From an uncultured Gammaproteobacteria bacterium (GTDB taxonomy: Bacteria > Pseudomonadota > Gammaproteobacteria > Pseudomonadales > UBA5518): a stretch of 13,387 nt of DNA. The translations under genes and the position numbers were made by a program. Within the stretch, counting starts at the first letter, position 1, and the number at the start of each line of letters is the position of its first letter. This document shows, one piece after another, positions 8,121-13,387 of this stretch. The DNA is taken from NCBI GenBank assembly GCA_903921135.1, contig CAIXOY010000044.1, positions 1 to 13,387 on the forward strand, in the 5' to 3' direction. The notes beneath the pieces were generated by a model that saw nothing but the letters and a program-made list of their open reading frames with translations, did no database searches and was not told where the DNA came from.

Positions 8121-9686
8121 ATGCCACGTCTCAAGACAGTCCTGCTGCTCACATGCGGCACCCTCGCGGGCATCGCCGGGACGGTGGCCCTGCTGACGCG
8201 CGATGTCGAGATCACCAGCTGGAAAATGATCTGGAACTCCGTGAGCGGATCGCCCGGCCCGCGCGCCGAGACTGCCACGGTGAAGCAGCACCTGAGCGTG
8301 CCCGCAGGCTGGCAGATCGGCCTCTACGCCGATGCCGTGCCCGAGGCGCGCGTACTGCGGCTCACCGAGGCCGGAGACCTGCTGGTGAGCCAGCCGCGTC
8401 TGGGGCAGATCACGCTTCTGGGCCGCGACGCGAACGGCGATGGCCGCCCGGATTCGCAGTCGGTGCTGATGTCCGGGCTCGACCGCCCGCACGGCGTGGA
8501 GGTGTCCGGGGGATTTCTCTACGTGGGCGAGACGGGCGCCGTGGGCCGCGCGCCGTTCGACGTGCAAAGCGGCCGCATCACCGGGGATTACACGCACGTG
8601 ATCACCGGGCTGCCCGAAGGCGGCAACCACTGGAGCCGCAGCGTGCGCATCGGGCCCGATGGCTGGCTCTACGTACACGTGGGCTCGAGCTGCAACAGCT
8701 GCATCGAGGATCACCTCTGGCGCGCCACCCTGCTCCGCGCCAGGCCCGACGGCAGCGAGCTCGCCGTGTACGCCTCGGGGCTGCGCAACAGCGTGGGCTT
8801 CGACTGGACACCGTGGAGCGATGAGCTCTTCGCCACCGATAACGGCCGCGATCTGCTGGGCGATGACTTCCCGCCCTGCGAGCTGAACCGCATCGTGCAG
8901 GGCGGCTTCTACGGCTGGCCGTTCGTGAACGGCTTCAACGTGCTGGACCCCGACAACGGCGCGGGCCATGAATCAGCGCTGCAAACGGCGCTGCCACCCG
9001 CGCACGGTTTCCACGCGCACAACGCGCCGCTCGGGATCCGCTTCCTGCGCCACCAGCAGGAGCCGGCACTGGCGCGCTCCGCACTGGTGGCACTGCACGG
9101 ATCCTGGAACCGCAGCAAGGCGGATGGCTACACGGTAGTGCGGCTCGACTGGGCTGCAGACGGCACCATATCGGAGGCGCCGTTCATCAGCGGCTTCGAA
9201 AAAGCGGGCACCGTGATCGGCCGACCGGTGGACATCGCCGAATCCCCTGCGGGCGAGCTCTTCGTGAGCGACGACTACGCAGGCGCGGTGTACCGCCTGT
9301 GGCGCGGCGAGGCAGAAAGTGCCAGCACCACCGTCGCCGCTGCCCCTGCAAAGCCTGCATTGAGCCCCGATCCGCTCGCGGATATCAGTGCCACAGACAT
9401 CGCCGCCGCAACGGCCCGCGCAGAACCCTTGCTGGCGCGCTTCGCCTGCGCCGGTTGCCATGCGCCCGGCACGCCGATGGCAGACAAACTGCTCAGCCTG
9501 AGCGAGCGCTATACCGTAGGCACGCTGAGCGCCTACTTCATCACGCCGCGCCCGCCGATGCCGGTGTACCCGCTCTCGGAGGAAGATCGCCGCGCGCTCT
9601 CCATCCACCTGCTCTCGCGCGCCGCTCAGTCTTCCTCGGGCAGCCCCGCGAACAGCGCGCCCACGCCCGCATCGAAGGCCTCGTAG
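8121..9686 (+). CDS. PQQ-dependent-type sugar dehydrogenase fused to C-terminal cytochrome c
   Basis: Predicted periplasmic dehydrogenase of the soluble glucose/sorbosone dehydrogenase fold, 521 residues. An N-terminal hydrophobic signal or anchor (about residues 4-25) comes first. The beta-propeller spans about 55-400. It includes GLDRPHGVEV, GGNHWSRSVRIGPDGWLYV (H170 is in the place of the catalytic His of PQQ glucose dehydrogenases), a GSSCNSC pair (C191, C194), SGLRNSVGFDW, and GSWNRSKADGY. A linker rich in Ala and Pro leads to a c-type cytochrome domain with CAGCH (C443, C446, H447) and a likely axial Met in RPPMPVYPL (M480). Electrons from sugar or aldehyde oxidation would pass through PQQ to this heme. 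The last 20 residues are Ser/Pro/Ala-rich and overlap the FHA gene on the other strand. Substrate and cofactor are inferred from family; no PQQ synthesis genes are in view. Confidence 0.9.
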   Translation: MPRLKTVLLLTCGTLAGIAGTVALLTRDVEITSWKMIWNSVSGSPGPRAETATVKQHLSVPAGWQIGLYADAVPEARVLRLTEAGDLLVSQPRLGQITLLGRDANGDGRPDSQSVLMSGLDRPHGVEVSGGFLYVGETGAVGRAPFDVQSGRITGDYTHVITGLPEGGNHWSRSVRIGPDGWLYVHVGSSCNSCIEDHLWRATLLRARPDGSELAVYASGLRNSVGFDWTPWSDELFATDNGRDLLGDDFPPCELNRIVQGGFYGWPFVNGFNVLDPDNGAGHESALQTALPPAHGFHAHNAPLGIRFLRHQQEPALARSALVALHGSWNRSKADGYTVVRLDWAADGTISEAPFISGFEKAGTVIGRPVDIAESPAGELFVSDDYAGAVYRLWRGEAESASTTVAAAPAKPALSPDPLADISATDIAAATARAEPLLARFACAGCHAPGTPMADKLLSLSERYTVGTLSAYFITPRPPMPVYPLSEEDRRALSIHLLSRAAQSSSGSPANSAPTPASKAS

Positions 9687-10579
9687 TCGAGCCCGGGACG
9701 CAGCTTGGCGAAGGGGGCCCGCAGCACAGTGACGGGCTGTGGCTGCGCGACGAAATCATCGCGCTCCGCCACATCCTGCAGCGCCATGAGCGTGTGGGCC
9801 GCGAAGGTCGCGGCACAGGCGGCGAGGAAGGCGTTGTGCAAAGGCGTGGCGAGTTCGAGCGCACTCCACAGCAACAGGAACATCAGCACGCCGCCCAACC
9901 ACCAGGACACGGTGGAGATGAAGGCGGCTGCGTCTGCGGCAAAAGCATAGGCCACGTAAGTGCTGGCCTCTGCCCCCCCGAACCAGACCATGCCCGCGGC
10001 AGCGGCAAGCGCCAGATGCGCCCAGAAATCGGCGTGCTGGCGCAACATCGCAGCCAACGCAGACCAGAATGCCGCCCAGGCCATGGACAAGCCCGCCACC
10101 GTGAAACCCGAGAGCGCAAGCTCGTCCCACTGCGGGGCGCCTGTACTTCTCAGGTGATCGAGCCCGGCCACCAGAACTGCCGCCAGCAGCACCAGCGCCA
10201 GTGCGATGGGCGCACGCCAGACGCCAAGGCGTTCCCATGGCGAGGCATCCAGCGACAAGGCCGGCGGCACCGCGGCTTCGGCATCCAGCACCGTGAACAC
10301 CGAACGCCCGGTCTCGATGCGATCACCGGGCCGCAAAGCCACGCGCTCTTCCGCTCGGGCGACACCATTCACCCGCAGCGGGTTGGTGCGATCACGACGC
10401 TCGAGCCAGAGCGCGTCTTCGGCGGGTGTCAGCCGGAATTGCTCCGCGCCCAGATACGGATCAGGCAGGATCAGCGTGTTTCCCAGCCCCCGACCCACCG
10501 TCATGCCCTCGGGCGCGATGCGATGGAACTCCACCCCGCGCCCGTGACGCGCCGAGACGCGCAGGATCAGGGCGCCCAT
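9626..10579 (-). CDS. Polytopic membrane protein with N-terminal FHA-like domain
   Basis: Protein of 317 residues. Residues about 5-97 resemble a forkhead-associated domain: MTVGRGLGNTLILPD (26-40), a central LWLERRD strand, the TNPLRVNG loop (65-72) and the closing LRPGDRIETGRSVFTVL (82-98). FHA domains normally bind phosphothreonine. Here the usual S-x-x-H that follows the D-P-Y turn reads GAEQ (44-47), so the pocket looks altered. After a short linker come about six hydrophobic segments between 123 and 266, then a C-terminal soluble tail of about 50 residues rich in charged and Pro residues. ATG at 10579 has GGAG eight bases upstream and lies inside the protease gene (13-bp overlap), implying coupled expression. 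Its 3' end overlaps the dehydrogenase gene tail to tail by 61 bp. The family beyond FHA is not recognised. Confidence 0.85.
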   Translation of the reverse strand: MGALILRVSARHGRGVEFHRIAPEGMTVGRGLGNTLILPDPYLGAEQFRLTPAEDALWLERRDRTNPLRVNGVARAEERVALRPGDRIETGRSVFTVLDAEAAVPPALSLDASPWERLGVWRAPIALALVLLAAVLVAGLDHLRSTGAPQWDELALSGFTVAGLSMAWAAFWSALAAMLRQHADFWAHLALAAAAGMVWFGGAEASTYVAYAFAADAAAFISTVSWWLGGVLMFLLLWSALELATPLHNAFLAACAATFAAHTLMALQDVAERDDFVAQPQPVTVLRAPFAKLRPGLDYEAFDAGVGALFAGLPEED

Positions 10580-11862
10580 GAGACAGACTCCACGAAGCGG
10601 CGCAGGAACTCCCGCGCGCGCGGCTCGCTGACACCGTTCAGCGCGAGATTCGCCACCAGCCCTTCCTGCGGGTACGCGGTGGTGGCCATCACCACGCTCA
10701 TGTCAAATAGGCCCGGCAATTCCGTGTAACGCCGTGCGCAGACGCTGATGCGCCACGCAATACCCCGGCCCTCCAGGAAGTCCTCTCGGCAGTCGAAACT
10801 CCCTACCTGCTTGGCATCCGTGGCGGCGAACCATTCGCTGTGGGCGTATTGCCCGTCGAGCAAGGAATAGAAGCGCACGAGGCCCAGATCCTCGGTGCTG
10901 TAGGCGTGGAAGGAATAGCGCAGGCCGCCTGTCTGCAGGTCCTCGCCCACGAAGACGGTGTCGTCGGATCCGCACTCCTGCCCGATGTGGGCGAAGAGCT
11001 CCTCGTCGATCTCGTCGGACCCGCCCCAGCACTGCACCGAAGGCCCGAGGCTGCCGGGAACACGGAAATGCCCGAGCGGGCGGCTGTCCCACGGTTCCGC
11101 GAGCAGGGCGCCGAAATACGCGTCCTGGTCTTCGAGCAACGCATCCGTGATGCGGGAAGCCATGTCCTTGCCGGCGCGCTCCGGGTCGAGGGCTCGCTTC
11201 TGCAGTGCCGCGAGATAACTGACCGGCACGAGGAAGCTGATCTGCTCACCCCCGTGCGAGACATTGATGCCCACCACCTCGCCGCGCTGGTTCAGCGCGG
11301 GGCCGCCGCTCATGCCCGGGTTGAGCGAGCCCGAGAACAGGATCTTGCGGTAGCGCGCGCCTTCGACGAATCCGTTGTAGGTGCCCTCGACGATCGTCAT
11401 CGCCAGATCGAGCGGGTTGCCCATCGAGAAGATGCGCTCGCCCTGAGCGAGTTCGGCGCTCGCCTGCGCCAGTGCGCCAGGCAGCGGAGTGGCGGCGCGC
11501 AATACCGCCAGATCGTGGACCACGTCCACGTCGAGCAGTTGCAGGGGCACGGCGACGCCATCCTCTCCGGGATACTCGAGCCGGTAGCGACCGGGCTCGT
11601 GCGCGGCATCGGCCACCACGTGGAAATTGGTGGCGACCAGCCCGTCTGCGGAGATCTGGAAGCCCGAACCGAGGGAAGCCTTGTCGCCGGAGGCGAGATC
11701 GATCACGCGTATCTGCACCACGGCCGGGCGCAAGGCGGCGAAGAGTTCACCGGCGCGCCCGGGCTCCGCGCGCAGCGGCGCTGCACCCATCACGCAACAC
11801 GCGAGTACGAGCAGCAGTTGCAGCAGACGCCCGCCGCGTCCCGCGACGGGCCGGGGGTTCAC
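10567..11862 (-). CDS. Secreted trypsin-like serine protease with unrecognised C-terminal domain
   Basis: Exported serine protease, 431 residues from a GTG start. The signal peptide has a hydrophobic core at about 13-28 and a cleavage site after LRA (A32). The trypsin-like domain (about 40-222) has an intact triad: ATNFHVV (H81), VVHDLAVL (D117) and NPGMSGGP (S185), like DegP/DegS-type or anchored S1 proteases. It has no PDZ domain. Instead, residues about 230-431 form a region I do not recognise, with four cysteines (C278, C297, C358, C375) that could make two disulfides in the periplasm. The start is GTG at 11862-11860, overlapping the gabT stop as GTGA; the longer frame from 11973 adds Arg/His-rich residues with no signal peptide and is rejected. 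The gene overlaps the FHA gene, suggesting a functional pair. Substrate unknown. Confidence 0.87.
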   Translation of the reverse strand: MNPRPVAGRGGRLLQLLLVLACCVMGAAPLRAEPGRAGELFAALRPAVVQIRVIDLASGDKASLGSGFQISADGLVATNFHVVADAAHEPGRYRLEYPGEDGVAVPLQLLDVDVVHDLAVLRAATPLPGALAQASAELAQGERIFSMGNPLDLAMTIVEGTYNGFVEGARYRKILFSGSLNPGMSGGPALNQRGEVVGINVSHGGEQISFLVPVSYLAALQKRALDPERAGKDMASRITDALLEDQDAYFGALLAEPWDSRPLGHFRVPGSLGPSVQCWGGSDEIDEELFAHIGQECGSDDTVFVGEDLQTGGLRYSFHAYSTEDLGLVRFYSLLDGQYAHSEWFAATDAKQVGSFDCREDFLEGRGIAWRISVCARRYTELPGLFDMSVVMATTAYPQEGLVANLALNGVSEPRAREFLRRFVESVSWAP

Positions 11863-13169
11863 CCGCGCGTCTCGGCAATCGCCCGGGCAAGGATCGCGAG
11901 GCCCTCTTCGAAGATGGCATCGCTGGCGGTGATGGGGACCAGCACGCGGATGGTGTTGTAGTACACACCGCAACTGAGCAGCACAAGCCCGAGTTCGGCC
12001 GCGAGCGACGTGACAGCCTTGGTGCGGTCGGCATCCGACTCATGGGTTCCGGGTTTCACGATCTCGAAAGCCACCATGGCGCCCAGGCCACGGATTTCGC
12101 CGATGCCGTTCGCGGGGTCCGCAGCCAGTGCGCCGACGTGCGCGCGGAAGCGCTCGCCCATCGCCTGCGCCCGCGGCACGATGCCCTCTTCACGGATCAC
12201 GTCGATCACGGCACAGGCCGCGGCACAGGCAACGGGGTTGCCCGCGTAGGTACCACCGAGGCCACCGGGCGCGGGCGCGTCCATGATCTCTGCGCGCCCC
12301 ACCACGCCGGAGAGCGGCAAACCGCCACCGATCGACTTGGCCACGGTGAGGATGTCGGCCTCCACGTCGTAGTGTTCCATCGCAAAGAAGCGGCCCGTCC
12401 GCGCGAAGCCGGACTGCACCTCATCGGCGATCAGCAGGATGCCGTGCTCGTCGCAAATCGCGCGCAGTGCCCGCATCAGCTCGGGCGGCGCCACGGTGAA
12501 ACCACCCTCGCCCTGCACGGGCTCGACGATGATGGCCGCAACCCGCGAGGGCTCGATATCGCTCTTGAAGAGGTGGTGGATGTCGGCCAGCGTGTCTGCG
12601 ACGCTCACGCCGTGATAGGGGTGCGGGAAGCGCGCGTGGTAGACGTCTGAGGGGAAAGGCCCGAAGCCGATCTTGTAGGGCGCCACCTTGCCGGTGAGCG
12701 CCATGCCCATCATGGTGCGGCCGTGAAAGCCGCCGCTGAAGGCGATGATGCCCGGGCGCTTGGTCGCGACGCGCGCGATCTTCACCGCGTTTTCAACCGC
12801 CTCGGCACCGGTCGACAGGAAGATCGATTTGCAGGGCCCGCTGATCGGCACGATCCCGTTCAGCTTCTCGGCGAGTTCCACGTAGGGCTCGTAGGGCATC
12901 ACCTGGAAGCAGGTGTGGATCACGCGCTGGAGCTGCGCCTCGATGGCCGCCATCACGCGCGGGTGGCGGTGGCCGGTGTTCAGCACCCCGATGCCGCCAC
13001 CGAAATCGATGTAGCGCTTGCCCTCGACGTCCCAGATCTCGGCGTTCTCGGCGCGGTCGGCGAAGCGTTGCGTGGCACTGCCCACGCCGCGGGGGACGGC
13101 GGCGGTGCGGCGCTCCCAGAGGCTCGCGTTGCTGACGACTGGCGAAAGCGTGACGTTCAGGGTGTTCAT
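11859..13169 (-). CDS. gabT: 4-aminobutyrate aminotransferase GabT
   Basis: PLP-dependent class III aminotransferase moving the amino group of GABA to 2-oxoglutarate, giving succinate semialdehyde and glutamate; cytoplasmic. The 436 residues align closely with E. coli GabT (426). Shared blocks include AVPRGVG, FADRAENAEIWDVEGK, VLNTGHRHP, STGAEAVENAVKIAR (119-133), EPVQGEGGF (216-224), IADEVQSG (247-254; D249 contacts the PLP ring nitrogen), AKSIGGGLPLSG (K278 is the PLP lysine) and APGGLGGTYAGNP. The ATG at 13169 has GGGAG six bases upstream. An ATG at 13193 lies upstream of the predicted transcription start and is less likely. The gene is first of a three-gene overlapping run with the protease and FHA genes. 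No gabD or gabP is seen; they could lie outside the window. Related omega-aminotransferases with other substrates cannot be fully excluded. Confidence 0.94.
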   Translation of the reverse strand: MNTLNVTLSPVVSNASLWERRTAAVPRGVGSATQRFADRAENAEIWDVEGKRYIDFGGGIGVLNTGHRHPRVMAAIEAQLQRVIHTCFQVMPYEPYVELAEKLNGIVPISGPCKSIFLSTGAEAVENAVKIARVATKRPGIIAFSGGFHGRTMMGMALTGKVAPYKIGFGPFPSDVYHARFPHPYHGVSVADTLADIHHLFKSDIEPSRVAAIIVEPVQGEGGFTVAPPELMRALRAICDEHGILLIADEVQSGFARTGRFFAMEHYDVEADILTVAKSIGGGLPLSGVVGRAEIMDAPAPGGLGGTYAGNPVACAAACAVIDVIREEGIVPRAQAMGERFRAHVGALAADPANGIGEIRGLGAMVAFEIVKPGTHESDADRTKAVTSLAAELGLVLLSCGVYYNTIRVLVPITASDAIFEEGLAILARAIAETRG

Positions 13170-13196
13170 GGGGCTCTCCCGGTGGGAATGCACAGG

Positions 13197-13225
13197 ATGT
13201 TAAGCCCGCGCAGTAGGCCGGGCAA
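13197..13225 (-). promoter_or_regulatory. Candidate sigma70 promoter for gabT-protease-FHA run
   Basis: On the minus strand TTGCCC (13225-13220) and TAACAT (13202-13197) are separated by exactly 17 bp. Each matches the sigma70 consensus at 4 of 6 positions. The transcript would begin near 13190, leaving a leader of about 21 nt that contains the gabT ribosome binding site. Confidence 0.4.
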
Positions 13226-13271
13226 ACACCTCCGCGGGGGTAGAGTCCTGCACCACGGTGGCGCGAGCGCG

Positions 13272-13300
13272 TGCCGTGCGCACCGCGGGCGTGCACGGCA
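13272..13300. repeat. Inverted repeat upstream of gabT
   Basis: Perfect 8-bp arms TGCCGTGC (13272-13279) and GCACGGCA (13293-13300) around a 13-bp GC-rich spacer. There is no T-run on either side, so it is a poor terminator. It lies about 47 bp upstream of the candidate gabT -35 and could be an operator, or chance in GC-rich DNA. The rest of the gap (13226-13387) shows no gene I can support. Confidence 0.35.
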
Positions 13301-13387
13301 ATGAGGCAAAGATGCGAAAAGCCTTTATTCACCGCTTGCGGGGTGCGTGGCACGGGCATTGCTGAGCGGCTGCGGGATCAGGAAAAC

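Noticed and set aside
9299..10729. 476-codon plus frame across the dehydrogenase end and the FHA gene
   Set aside because: Spans two supported genes in a shadow frame and shows no family resemblance.
11472..12650. 392-codon plus frame opposite the protease start and gabT
   Set aside because: Antisense to GabT, whose active-site motifs are all present.
13312..13365. 17-codon open frame beginning MRKAFIHRLRG at the right edge
   Set aside because: Very short, no convincing ribosome binding site, no family or structural sign of a real peptide.

Overview
The window reads as a stretch of ordinary chromosome from a high-GC gammaproteobacterium. The evidence is tight gene packing, strong G/C preference at third codon positions, a GabT close to the enterobacterial enzyme, a long-form (67K-type) SppA, and a wrbA / DUF2069 / yihY / thioredoxin neighbourhood that recalls Pseudomonas and its relatives. 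A marine or environmental Pseudomonadales-like host is a guess. I see no insertion sequence, phage gene, CRISPR array, tRNA or rRNA. Gene-free gaps are all under 200 bp.

Left block, minus strand (about 3480 down to 1): wrbA, a DUF2069 membrane protein, sppA, and a lipoprotein-like predicted aminopeptidase cut by the window edge. They overlap or almost touch, so they are probably one operon. Two members are envelope peptidases. The aminopeptidase has no ATG, GTG or TTG at a sensible place: its signal sequence starts at a CTG one codon after the sppA stop and in the same frame.

Middle block: yihY (plus strand) is divergent from wrbA across 57 bp and overlaps by ATGA a thioredoxin-fold lipoprotein gene with a WCKPC motif. 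A convergent gene on the minus strand encodes a large exported beta-propeller protein (Beta_propel family). Upstream of that lies a DUF2238 (YjdF-like) membrane protein. Divergent from the latter is a membrane-anchored PQQ-dependent-type sugar dehydrogenase fused to a C-terminal cytochrome c domain.

Right block, minus strand (13169 down to 9626): gabT, then a secreted trypsin-like serine protease, then a polytopic membrane protein with an N-terminal FHA-like domain. Consecutive genes overlap (GTGA, then 13 bp), so they are probably translated together. The FHA gene also overlaps the 3' end of the dehydrogenase gene by 61 bp, tail to tail.

The most unusual unit is the protease/FHA pair. The protease has an intact His-Asp-Ser triad and a four-cysteine C-terminal region I do not recognise. 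The FHA-like domain lacks the usual Ser and His of the phosphothreonine pocket. A reasonable inference is an envelope protease working with a membrane partner, co-transcribed with GABA catabolism, but nothing in the sequence proves it. The rest is conserved housekeeping or accessory metabolism.
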